From Irineochytrium annulatum (taxonomy: Eukaryota; Chytridiomycota; Chytridiomycetes; Chytridiales; Chytridiaceae), in contig JADGJL010000771.1 of NCBI GenBank assembly GCA_027600665.1, positions 1 through 14,105 of the forward strand: a stretch of 14,105 bases of DNA, given 5' to 3'. A program made the translations under genes and the position numbers. A model generated the notes under the pieces. The model searched no databases. It saw nothing but the letters and a program-made list of their open reading frames with translations, and was not told the origin of the DNA. This document shows, piece after piece, positions 1 through 7,877 of this stretch (position 1 is its first letter; each line of letters starts with the position of its first letter).

Positions 1-2182
1 GCCCCAAGAGCCCCGGCCGGTTCTCGTTCACGCTCTTCCGCCGCAGCCCGTCCAAGGGGGCCGTCGTCGCGAGCGCCTCGAGCTCCGTGAAGGAGGTCGT
101 GGCCGCCGCCGAGGAGAAGGCGGAGGAGAAGAAGGAGGAGGTCAAGGCCGAGGTCGCCGCCGCGGTTGAGGCCGTCGAGGCCAAGGCTGAGGAGGTCAAG
201 GCCGAGGTCGAGGTCGCGGCTGTCGAGGCCGAGGCCAAGGTCGAGGCCGTTGTGGCTGAGGCTGAGGCCAAGGTCGAGGAGGTCAAGGCGGAGGCCGTTG
301 TTGAGGAGAAGGCCGTCGTCGCCGAGGTTGAGACCAAGGTAATTCCCAGTTCCTGTTCCCCAGGCTTTGAAAAACCGTAAAGCTAAAAATAATTGTTTGT
401 TGTGTCTCGATTATAGGCCGAGGAGGTCAAGGTCGAGGCCGTCGCCGCCGAGACCACGGTCGTCGCCCAGGTCGAAGCCACCGCCTCCGCTGCCGTCGAG
501 AAGGTCGAGGAGACCGCCGTCGCCGTCACGGCCGCCGCCAGCGCAACGGTCGAGAAGGCGAAGAAGGTCAACGTCTTCAGCAGGATCTTCTCCGTCAAGA
601 AGAAGTCGCCCGCCCCGACCCCGGCTGCCACCGCCGCCAAGCCGGCCGCCGCTGTGGTTGTCGAGGAGACCAAGGAGGAGGCGGAGGAGACCGCCGTCGC
701 CGCTGCTGCCGAGGAGACCGCTGTCGTCGCCCCTGCTGCTGCTGCTGCTGAGGAGGCCGCCCCCGTCGTCGCTGACGCCGAGGCCGTCGCTGTCGTCGTT
801 GAGACGACGGAGGTCAAGGTCGAGGAGACGACGACCGTCGTTGTCGCCGCCACCGAGGAGTCCGCCCCTGCCCCCGTCGAGGCCGCCGAGGCCGTCGCCG
901 TCGTTGAGACCACCGAGGTCAAGGTTGAGGAGGCGGTCGCCGTCGCCGCTGTCGAGGAGTCCGCCGCCGCCGTTGTTGAAACCGAGGCCCCGGCCCCGGC
1001 CGCCGTCGAGGCCGCCCCCGTCGTGGAGGAGGTCAAGAAGTCGATCGACGTCGCGGCCGAGGCCAAGACCGACAAGGCCGAGAAGCGCAAGTCCGGCTTC
1101 AAGTTCGGCTCGCTGTTCCGCAAGGCCGACAAGGCCGACAAGGCCGCGACGTCGTCCGCCAAGAAGGTCGAGGCCGTTGCCGAGGAGGTCGCGGAGGAGG
1201 CTAAGGAGGCGGTCGCTGCTGAGGGTGAGGAGGTCAAGGCCGAGGTTGCCGAGGCCACGGAGGTTGTCGAGGCTACGGTACGCCGACCTTCCTTCTTATT
1301 CTTTACTTTGAGAATTATTTTTTTTGTTGCTGACGATGTGTAAAAAGGCCGAAGTTGTCGCCGTCGACGCTGCCGTTGCGGTCGAGAAGACGGAGGAGGC
1401 TGTCGTCGCTGAAGTCGCCAAGGTCGAGGTGAGAAATCTCCATTTATCTTGAATAACTTTTTTCGTATTTCTGACATGATCTGTTGATATATAGACCGAG
1501 GCCGTTGCCACCGAGACCGTCGTTGTCGAGAAGGTCGAGGAGGTCGCCACCGCGGCCGTCGTCGAGGTTGAGGCCACCGCTTCCGCCGTTGCCGAGAAGG
1601 TCGAGGAGGCCGCCAAGACCGAGAAGAAGAACAAGAGGTTCAGCTTGTTCAAGGGCTTCACGATCAAGAAGAAGGAGGGCTCCTCGTCGTCCACGTAGGC
1701 TTTTTTATATTTGGGCCGCATTGTGGCGAAGCACCGGGGGCTAACGCAGTACCATTACCAACAGCGACAAGAAGGAGGCCGTCGCTGAGGAGGCCGCTGT
1801 TGAGGAGTCGAAGGCCGAGGAGGCCGCCCCTGCCGTTGTCGAGGAGGCCGCCGCCGTTGTCGTCGAGGAGGCGAAGGTCGAGGAGGTCGCCGTTGTTGAG
1901 GCCGCCGCGCCCGTTGTCGAGGCTGCCGTTGTCGAGACGGAGACTAAGGTCGAGGAGACCACCGCCGTCGAGACGAAGGTGGAGGAGGTCGTCGTCGTTG
2001 CCGAGGCGAAGGAGACCGTTGTCGCGGAGGCCGTTGTTGAGGAGGTTAAGACCGAGGTGAGTTAATAAGTACTGCCCTTGATTTTGCATACGTGGTGTTA
2101 ATCTCTTCGGTGACAGACCGTCACCGAGACCGTTACGGAGACCGTCACCGAGACCGTGGTCGAGGAAAAGGCTGAGGCTTAA
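1..2182 (+). CDS. Ala/Glu/Val/Lys-rich acidic protein with four MARCKS-effector-like basic segments (5' partial)
   Basis: Proposed exons are <1-338, 417-1277, 1348-1428, 1495-1694, 1765-2056 and 2117-2182 (TAA). The reading frame is open to the left edge, so the 5' end is missing. Introns of 60-78 bases have GT/AG ends; CTGAC (about 1330) and CTAAC (about 1741) branch points precede acceptors. Joined, the frame gives about 611 residues, nearly all A, E, V, K, T and S, predicted highly helical or disordered and strongly acidic. Four short basic, Phe-rich segments interrupt it: bases 21-56 (RFSFTLFRRSPSK), 555-608 (KKVNVFSRIFSVKKK), 1083-1142 (KSGFKFGSLFRK) and 1624-1674 (KNKRFSLFKGFTIKKK). The last closely resembles the MARCKS effector domain, a segment that binds acidic lipid and calmodulin and is regulated by phosphorylation. 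The rest of MARCKS is also Ala/Glu-rich, but no myristoylation site can be checked because the N-terminus lies outside the window. The C-terminus is a TVTE repeat. Function is inferred only from composition; it could instead be a cytoskeletal or stress-type disordered protein. Confidence 0.8.
339..416 (+). other. Intron 1 of the Ala/Glu/Val-rich gene
   Basis: The intron starts GTAATT after an AAG codon and ends TTATAG before GCC GAG GAG. It is phase 0, 78 bases long and clearly more AT-rich than the flanking exons. Splicing keeps the Glu/Val/Lys-rich frame open on both sides, whereas reading through reaches a stop at 378-380. Confidence 0.75.
1695..1764 (+). other. Intron 4 of the Ala/Glu/Val-rich gene (phase 2)
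   Basis: The donor GTAGGC lies directly after the fourth basic segment and its serine run. Reading through gives TAG at 1696-1698, so the protein would end there without splicing. The acceptor is ACCAACAG, with a CTAAC branch point at 1741-1745. Splicing restores a threonine codon and continues the acidic frame for about 118 residues. Because the in-frame stop overlaps the donor, intron retention would release a shorter protein ending at the MARCKS-like segment plus a serine run. Confidence 0.7.
2117..2161 (+). repeat. Short tandem repeat coding for TVTE units at the C-terminus
   Basis: The last exon begins with ACC GTC ACC GAG ACC GTT ACG GAG and continues the pattern, coding TVTETVTETVTETV before EEKAEA and the stop. 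The unit is 12 bases, with synonymous third-position changes (GTC/GTT, ACC/ACG, GAG). The small number of differences suggests recent local duplication. The Thr-rich acidic tail differs from the Ala/Glu/Val composition upstream. Confidence 0.75.
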
Positions 2183-3555
2183 TCTAGTCACACTCCCGTT
2201 CTCTCCCTGTGTGCGACCACCTTAAAAATCCCGACCCTCCCCTCCTCCACGACTCCCCGCCTTGCCATTGCCGTCTCGTTCCCGTTACCTCACTGCTTTC
2301 TCGTCATCCCACTGGCTTTTGCCCTGTTGACCTCACCGTTTATTATTTCTCTTATGCCTCTCCCTGCAAGTTGTGACTTTCGTGTTCATAACCCCTTATG
2401 CTTTACCGGTATTTTTTTTTTTTTTTTTTCGATTTATAATGTGTTGATTTCTTGGACTATTGCTCGATGGTCATGTTGCGCGCGCCCCTTAACGGGTGCG
2501 CCACTCGGCTGACGGCACGTCCTCCTTCCCTACCATTAGCTTCTGTCGTTCTTTTGCGTTTATGTTTTATGATGCGACAACGACATTACCCCCTCCCTCT
2601 CCCCTTGCGTTGTTTTCTGTTTCCTTTGCGGATGCCGGTTCTGCGGATTGGATTGCGTGATTGGACTTTGTGAGCCGAATGTTGCTTGTTTATATTTCCG
2701 TTGTGTTTGAGCGTGGTTTGTAGTTGAAGGAGGGTTTCTATGCTTTTCTTCCTCATCACTCTCGACTCGGAAGGTTGACATCCGGATGTGCTAGTTCTGT
2801 CGCCTCTTCAAGTTTAAACCTTCCTTTTAAAATCATCCACTTAGCTATTCTGTAGTCTCCCGCTGTGCCTCTTTCTGTTTTACGTAAGGGTTATGATGGA
2901 GCCGTGCGCCAGGGATTGGTTTTGTTACTTCTGCTTTCTGCGTCTCGATTTGCTCCTACTTCTCTGATCTGTTTGTTGCATCTCATCATCAATATAGAAT
3001 AAAAGCCCCGTTAAAAATCCATTGTATATTTTGCCCTTACTGTTCGTCATTTGACCTTTAGCACATATCGACCTGCATTGCACCTGTATTGCAATCAGAA
3101 AGGAAGGCATCTGGTCGGTTGTGCTTCGGAAATTACGCAGAGAACTAGGGTCGCGGCGTTAAAGCCGCACTAATTAAGGCAGCTTCCAGAGAACCGGAGA
3201 ATCAAGGTGTGCTCCCACTGAAATTCAGAAATAGATATCAGTGCACATACTGGCTAGCGTCGCCGCGGCTACCGACGAGGGAAATAGCCATGAGGACTCC
3301 CCTGAATACCAAGCGCCGGTCGCTTCGCAATAAGCGCGCCGGCAAACGATACGAAGTGTCCATGTGTGCTGGACCAAGGGAAACATTACTTCAATCACAA
3401 ATTGATATGAATCCTGCTTAATGAGCTAAGGCCACCAGGATAACTCGGAGAGGAAGGGCAACTTGCTGCATTAGCTGGAAAGAAGGCTCGGTGAGGCACG
3501 TAGTGGCGGTGAAGTGGAAGTGAAGCAAGTTTGACCGAGACACGTCACATAAGCA
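2183..3555. other. T-rich spacer: likely long 3' UTR of the first gene, then upstream region of the chitin-binding gene
   Basis: No convincing gene is visible in this 1.37 kb stretch. The first 160 bases are rich in C and T, there is an 18-T run at 2412-2429, and T exceeds A on the plus strand to about 3110, which would suit transcribed untranslated DNA. An AATAAA hexamer lies at 2998-3003 and could be the poly(A) signal of the first gene, implying an unusually long 3' UTR of about 830 bases. A small hairpin (GCGGC/GCCGC, six-base loop) lies at 3153-3168. The short open frames here have no recognisable composition or domain. Confidence 0.5.
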
Positions 3556-3563
3556 TATATAAA
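3556..3563 (+). promoter_or_regulatory. TATA box of the chitin-binding protein gene
   Basis: TATATAAA lies 65 bases before the ATG at 3621. The DNA between is CA-rich (ATCATCAACACCAACG and CATCTCAACA directly before the ATG), typical of a fungal 5' leader. This position argues that an in-frame upstream ATG at 3531 lies outside the transcript. Confidence 0.65.
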
Positions 3564-3620
3564 CACTATCTGGACTCCCCGAACCATCATCAACACCAAC
3601 GGCCTGCAACCATCTCAACA

Positions 3621-4367
3621 ATGCTCTTCTCGACCCTCCTTGCCGTCGCCTCCATCTCGGCCGTCGCCGTCGCAGAGTCGTACTCCAACGAGCGCGACTG
3701 CTCGACCTCAAGTGGCTCCTTCCAAGGCCAGAACTACAAGTGCGACGCGTCCGGCGACGTGACCGTCTTCTACCAATGCGATCATGGCAAGTGGGTCCGC
3801 ATGCCCTGCGCTGCCGGCACCGTCTGCGACGTCGAGCCGTGGCTTCAGTACCGTCAAAGCCCGTGTGTGGCCGACTACCACCCTTCGCACGGCAGATACG
3901 CGCCGGAGCCGCCGGCTTACAGCCCAAAGAAGCCCGCCTACACTCCCACGTACGCGCCGAAGAAGCCGTCCTACACTCCATCGAAGCCTTCGTACACTCC
4001 CGCTAAGCCGAGCTACACGCCGAGCTACATGCCCCCGACTCCGACTTACACACCCTCGAAGCCCAGCTACACTCCCTTGAAGCCTAGCTACACGCCCTCG
4101 AAGCCGAGCTACCCTCCGTCAAAGCCCAGCTACACGCCTTCCTACGGCGAAGAGGGTGACTGCTCGACCTCCGCCGGCTCGTGGAAGGGCCAGAACTACA
4201 AGTGTGATGAGTCCGGCGAGAGTTCGGTCTTCTACCAGTGTGATCACGGCGAATGGGTTGAGATGAGGTGCGCGGCTGGCACCGAGTGCAGCATCGACCC
4301 TTGGCTGCAGTACCACCAGAGCCCGTGCGTGACGGCCTCTGACTACGGCTACGGCTACAGGAAGTGA
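3621..4367 (+). CDS. Secreted protein: two CBM19-like chitin-binding modules joined by a KPSYTP-repeat linker
   Basis: This is a single exon of 248 residues. Residues 1-18 or so form a signal peptide (MLFSTLL followed by small hydrophobic residues, AVA before ES). Module A (Cys27-Cys82) and module B (Cys181-Cys236) each have six cysteines with identical spacing, C-x13-C-x11-C-x9-C-x5-C-x12-C. Both share FYQCDHG, a W-V pair and CAAGT, which recall carbohydrate-binding module family 19, the chitin-binding tail of fungal chitinases. No catalytic domain is present. The linker (about residues 83-180) is Pro/Tyr/Lys/Ser/Thr-rich, with eight KP(S/A)Y(T/P)P units. The tail is YGYGYRK. The likely role is cross-linking or coating wall chitin, or surface adhesion; this is inferred. 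The start at 3621 is chosen because it begins the signal peptide and follows a TATA box by a usual distance. It is convergent with the remnant on its right. Confidence 0.88.
   Translation: MLFSTLLAVASISAVAVAESYSNERDCSTSSGSFQGQNYKCDASGDVTVFYQCDHGKWVRMPCAAGTVCDVEPWLQYRQSPCVADYHPSHGRYAPEPPAYSPKKPAYTPTYAPKKPSYTPSKPSYTPAKPSYTPSYMPPTPTYTPSKPSYTPLKPSYTPSKPSYPPSKPSYTPSYGEEGDCSTSAGSWKGQNYKCDESGESSVFYQCDHGEWVEMRCAAGTECSIDPWLQYHQSPCVTASDYGYGYRK
3927..4145 (+). repeat. Tandem 21-base repeat coding for SKPSYTP heptads
   Basis: Units of about seven codons repeat through the linker, with the core Lys-Pro-Ser-Tyr-Thr-Pro and one Lys-Pro-Ser-Tyr-Pro-Pro variant. The first unit is KPAYTP. SYMPPTPTYTP interrupts the array in the middle. 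The residue pattern resembles the Lys-Pro-Ser-Tyr decapeptides of mussel foot proteins and plant extensin-type proteins, where Tyr and Pro are modified and cross-linked. That similarity is likely convergent. Such arrays often vary in length between strains. Confidence 0.85.
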
Positions 4368-4504
4368 AGGAAGCAGACAGCCGACGACTTTTCTTGATGA
4401 ACTTCATTGCTCATTTTGTATTGTATTTCATCTTTCCAAACCGATGCTTCAGCTTCATTCCTAACCCCGCCATATTTTGATACTTTAAGTTTATGTGAAC
4501 GCTG

Positions 4505-4510
4505 AATAAA
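4505..4510 (+). terminator. Poly(A) signal of the chitin-binding protein gene
   Basis: An exact AATAAA lies about 138 bases after the stop codon at 4365-4367, in an AT-rich stretch. The expected cleavage site is about 10-30 bases further on. It falls just before the 3' end of the decayed minus-strand gene. Confidence 0.65.
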
Positions 4511-4599
4511 CGTTAACAATTACAAATGACCTTCGACCAACGATTGAAATTCTTTAATGTGTGGAAGAGCAAACATGTTGCGAGGGATTCGGAAGACGG

Positions 4600-5645
4600 A
4601 GGCTCTCACCTGAGCCAACCATTGGGATGTTGAAGCGAGTCCACCACGTCTTGTCGATGTGGATGTCGACAAGAACAATGCGATTTCGCCGAGCATGTTA
4701 CTCGTGGGTCAGAACCGACCTCTCTCGCCAATCCGGCCCTTCTATTACGTGTAAAAAGAGTGAAAAAAAATTGCGCGGATATGCCTCGTGGAAGCGTGAG
4801 GGTGGTGACCGCTTTTCCCTTGACAATGCGACTTGTTGAAGACGGCTTGCGGGCGGGACGAGGTAGGCGCGAGCGAGTAAAAGGCGTTGTAACTCGCGTT
4901 GCTGGCCGCATAGCTTGGCTCGGGCAATACGAGCGTCAGGAAGGTAGCTGTTGTTTTCGTAATACTTTTGGAAGGAGTCTGTGTCTGCGCACAAGATGCA
5001 GCGCCTGCCATGACACCGCGAGGCTTACGGTATCGCCACGAGGCCCCATGAGGACATATTCCTACGTCGTCCTGAAAGTAGGGATCACAAACTTGGCTCG
5101 AATTAAGGCTCGGGTGAGAGTTCGTAGCCCGCTTGCCAGCCATAATAAATCTCCGTGTGCTGATGTTGATGTCTTTGGAGTTCAAGACACCATTGCGACC
5201 ACCAATGGCTATCAAAAGGGCTGGAGCAGAAATGAAAGTAAGCGACCAAATGTAAAGGAGCAGTCCATTGAAAAAACATACCACAACGTCCTGGCCGTTG
5301 ATAGTCTGGCAGAGAGGTCGATGCCGCCCAAGTACGTGATGAGGTCAAGATTGGTAGCCAGGGATAAGTAATACCTAAGGGCGTTAACATGCTGCCAGAC
5401 CTCCTTCTGAGTTATCCTGGGTTATCGCGAAGGTGCTGAAGCAGGCCAGCAGATCCGAGGCAGCGTGCGCCAACCTCTTGTTGGTAAGGCCGGAACGTGC
5501 GCAACCTGTTGGCTCGTTACGGTCTCTATTTCACGCGAGGTCAGCAAGTGGCCGAAGAAAAAGCGAGGATCGAGCACTCACGGGCGGCCGTCGAACCGAG
5601 GTGAGCATTGGCCCACCCTCTGCGGTCAGGTCTGTATCGTACAGT
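4600..5645 (-). pseudogene. Decayed Cache-type transmembrane sensor gene, broken by frameshifts
   Basis: On the minus strand, coding-like blocks continue one another but sit in different frames. An exon from 5645 (acceptor CTTTCACAG) to 5582 splices through a clean 56-base intron (5581-5526, GTGAGT to AATAG), giving GSTAAQTVTSQQVAHV. Further on, in another frame, comes NKRLAHAASDLLACFSTF (about 5480-5405). A third block holds HVNALRYYLSLATNLDLITY and GGIDLSA (about 5390-5310). A fourth holds NGQDVVVCFFNGLLLYIW and a hydrophobic run to about 5190. Close to the 3' end, RIVLVDIHIDKTWW (about 4683-4640) matches the late strand and helix of a Cache/PAS-like sensor, followed by a GTGAGA donor at 4609 with no exon beyond. 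Changes of frame with no intron between the blocks argue for a pseudogene, although assembly indels could mimic this. The likely ancestor is an extracellular Cache receptor like the one at the right end of the window; that relationship is inferred. Confidence 0.5.
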
Positions 5646-5759
5646 CTGTGAAAGCAACGCAACACAACGAGAACCATGAATGCAGCATACGCAAAGATCT
5701 ATATTTCCATGCTAATCTACCGAACAGCAAACACAAACGAAACAAGCTCCCAAACTCAA

Positions 5760-7506
5760 CTACTCTTCCCTAGGACGCATCCTGTACGGCGGCGGGACCT
5801 CCGAGCCCACCGGCAGCCGTAACGCGCCGGCAGAACCCGCCTGTCTCGTCGACGACGATAACGGCGGCGCGTTTGCCGCAATATTAGGCAAGCGCTCGGC
5901 CTTCAGGTGTTTGATCATCGACGCGAGGAGATCCCGCCCTGACGGCGACTCTATCCCGAGCCGGTCCCGCATCGCGTCGTGCGTGAGCGCCAACAGGGCC
6001 GGGCCGTCGACCTGGTTCTCTATGAATTTAAAAAGCAAATATTAGAGTTTGCTTGTGCATTTTATGAAGAAGCTACGAAAGTCGAACGCCAAAGTCAAAC
6101 GAACCGATGAAGCTCTTGATCCACCGCCTCCCAAACTCCGTCTCCCCGATCCACCCGACACAGTCCATCACCGTCCACGCCCTCGGATCCCAACCCCTTG
6201 ATGACGACGCCCCCGACCGCGACGTCGAGCTGCCTTCCGCGTCCACGCTTCCGCTCTTGTCAGCCCCCGCACCGCCGGAAATAACGGCCACGCCGTCCCA
6301 GAAGCTAGAGGTGAAGGATGTTGAGTGGGTCGCGTCGTCCAACGTGAGACCGGGCGAATGGTTTAGGTCCGATGCTGGTGTCGGCTCGGCGGCGGGGGCG
6401 AGGGACGAGCGGCGCGGCGGTGCCGACTTGGACGGCTCTTCCCTCGGGCCGCCCGGCGCGAGGGGTTCGACCTGTGGCGTCTGCAGGGGGTATACCTTTA
6501 TGTCGGGGGGGAACTTATCGTCGCCGGGGGTTGGATGCGGCAGGGACACCTCCGTCGGGGAACTGGCAGCGTTCTCGAATATCGCGGGAGCCATCATATG
6601 TTGCAGATGGGGCTGTTGCTGAACGCCGTAGGGGTCGTAGGGGTATGCATAGGCGTAAGGGTTCGGCGCCACCGGCGGTATAGGGGAGCCGCTCGAGGCC
6701 GAACTGACGGCGGCGGTGGGTGCCTGTTGCTGAAGGTATTGCTGTTGCTGGGAAATATACTGCGAGCATGGCGGGAAGCTTATTGCTACGTGATCGTGAA
6801 AGAGCGCCGGCGTGTCGCTGTACCGGTGGTGCTGCTGTGACCGGACGGCTCCAGCGACTCGCGAGCCCTGCGGCGGGGAGTGAGGCGCTGGCGCACCGAA
6901 GAAGGAGGAGGCGAGGCCCGAGTCGTACTGGGCGGTGGAAGCCGGGCCCCAGCTGTGGATGTGGTGATTTGTAGCCATCGTGGCTGGCTGTGGTTGTGGT
7001 GAGGTACTTAACGGACTCATTGGATTAACAGGCGAGGCTGCCGTCGGAGAGGACGGATGGTACGCTTGGTAAGCCGCGAAGGAGACGTCTCGAGGATGAA
7101 CGTCCTCATAGGACAGGTTCGAGTTGGATCCCTGATTCCCAGGTCGTGGTACAGAAGCCACGGGAGAGCCGGCCGATGCGCCTGCGTCGAAAGTTGCCAC
7201 GGGTCCCACGTCCACAGCCGATCCCGGCTGAGGCGTCCTTCGCTCATCGCGGTCGTGGTAGTCAACGATCAAAAAGTGCGGGTCCGACGGTCCCGGGCCG
7301 ACATCCGCGGCATCCCTTGTGACAGAGACTCTGGTGGCCCGGGACCCGGCCTCGCTGTCGCCGTCGGAGCTGTCTTTCGGCCCAGGACCGCGACCCCGTT
7401 TGTTCGTGATGAAGTAGGTGACGATGACGGCCAGCAGAACCAGGACCCCAACGCCGATGGTGATGGGGAATCCGATGACCTCGACCAGCGATGAAGACAA
7501 GTCCAT
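5760..7506 (-). CDS. Single-pass membrane protein with C-terminal SAM domain and PPxY tail
   Basis: Two exons, 7506-6105 and 6019-5760, are joined across an 85-base intron (donor GTTCGT, acceptor TTCATAG, phase 1), giving 553 residues. Residues about 9-33 form a transmembrane helix (FPITIGVGVLVLLAVIVTYF) followed by KRGRG, which predicts the long part to be cytosolic. Residues about 40-440 are Pro/Ser/Ala/Gln-rich and disordered, with Q clusters. Residues about 444-505 form a SAM (sterile alpha motif) domain. The intron falls inside it, and splicing recreates the characteristic SFIENQVDGPALLALT core followed by MRDRLGI. SAM domains oligomerise or dock partners in signalling. The tail carries PPPY (543-546), a PPxY ligand for WW domains such as those of NEDD4/Rsp5-type ubiquitin ligases. 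Only about eight residues precede the helix, so there is no ectodomain. In-frame DNA upstream reaches a TAG within about 75 bases, supporting the start at 7506. It reads as a membrane-tethered adaptor; the partner is unknown. Confidence 0.85.
6020..6104 (-). other. Intron inside the SAM-domain codons
   Basis: On the minus strand the donor is ATCG|GTTCGT and the acceptor AATTCATAG|AGAACC. Reading through the donor ends within a few residues at TAG. Splicing joins G to AG to make the Glu codon of FIENQVDG, a strongly conserved SAM position, which fixes the junction. Confidence 0.85.
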
Positions 7507-7877
7507 CGGGGTGGTGGACGTGGTGCAGACGGGAGATTTTGACGACCATCCATTATGAAGGTGCTACCTTCTTTTCTTTTTCAGCATAGTTTCTCGTCGA
7601 GATAATTGCTGTCCGCTAAAGTTCGAACAAAAGAAAAAAATAAAAACTTAATGAATAAAAGGAAATAATTGATGACGCCATTACTCCATCGGCACGAAAG
7701 GGCCACGAGCTGTTAGGCAAAGAGAGTGAGTTTAACGCACGGAAACGTTAGGTTGTAAGAGGCGTAAAAAGGGTCTAAAAGCAAATGGATAATGAGGAGC
7801 TGCACTTCTTGCAGCCGAACAAATTTGATAGAACTCCGTACAGACCGCGCCCAGCGCGTCTCCCACACGCGAAGTCT
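7507..7877. other. Spacer between ferric reductase 3' end and SAM-protein start
   Basis: This 371-base AT-rich region separates two genes on the minus strand. It should hold the 3' UTR of the reductase and the promoter of the SAM protein. The minus strand carries a T-rich stretch (TTTTTATTTTTTTC at about 7627-7645). I found no exact AATAAA on the minus strand and no clear TATA box. No gene is supported here. Confidence 0.5.

Noticed and set aside
367..1311. Plus-strand open frame rich in Arg, Ser and Pro (SR-protein-like)
   Set aside because: It is an out-of-frame reading of the same repeat; it crosses the first intron and has no motif beyond the composition forced by the codons.
383..1477. 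Long minus-strand open frame (364 codons, Ser/Thr/Ala-rich)
   Set aside because: It is the antisense of the GCC/GAG/GTC/AAG repeat, which rarely makes stop codons on the opposite strand. The plus-strand gene has coherent introns and composition.
3153..3168. Small GC hairpin (GCGGC/GCCGC) as an RNA gene
   Set aside because: The stem is only five base pairs and no tRNA- or snoRNA-like elements surround it.
3531..3620. Upstream in-frame ATG that would lengthen the chitin-binding protein by 30 residues
   Set aside because: It lies before the TATA box and would bury the signal peptide; the ATG at 3621 starts directly at the hydrophobic signal.
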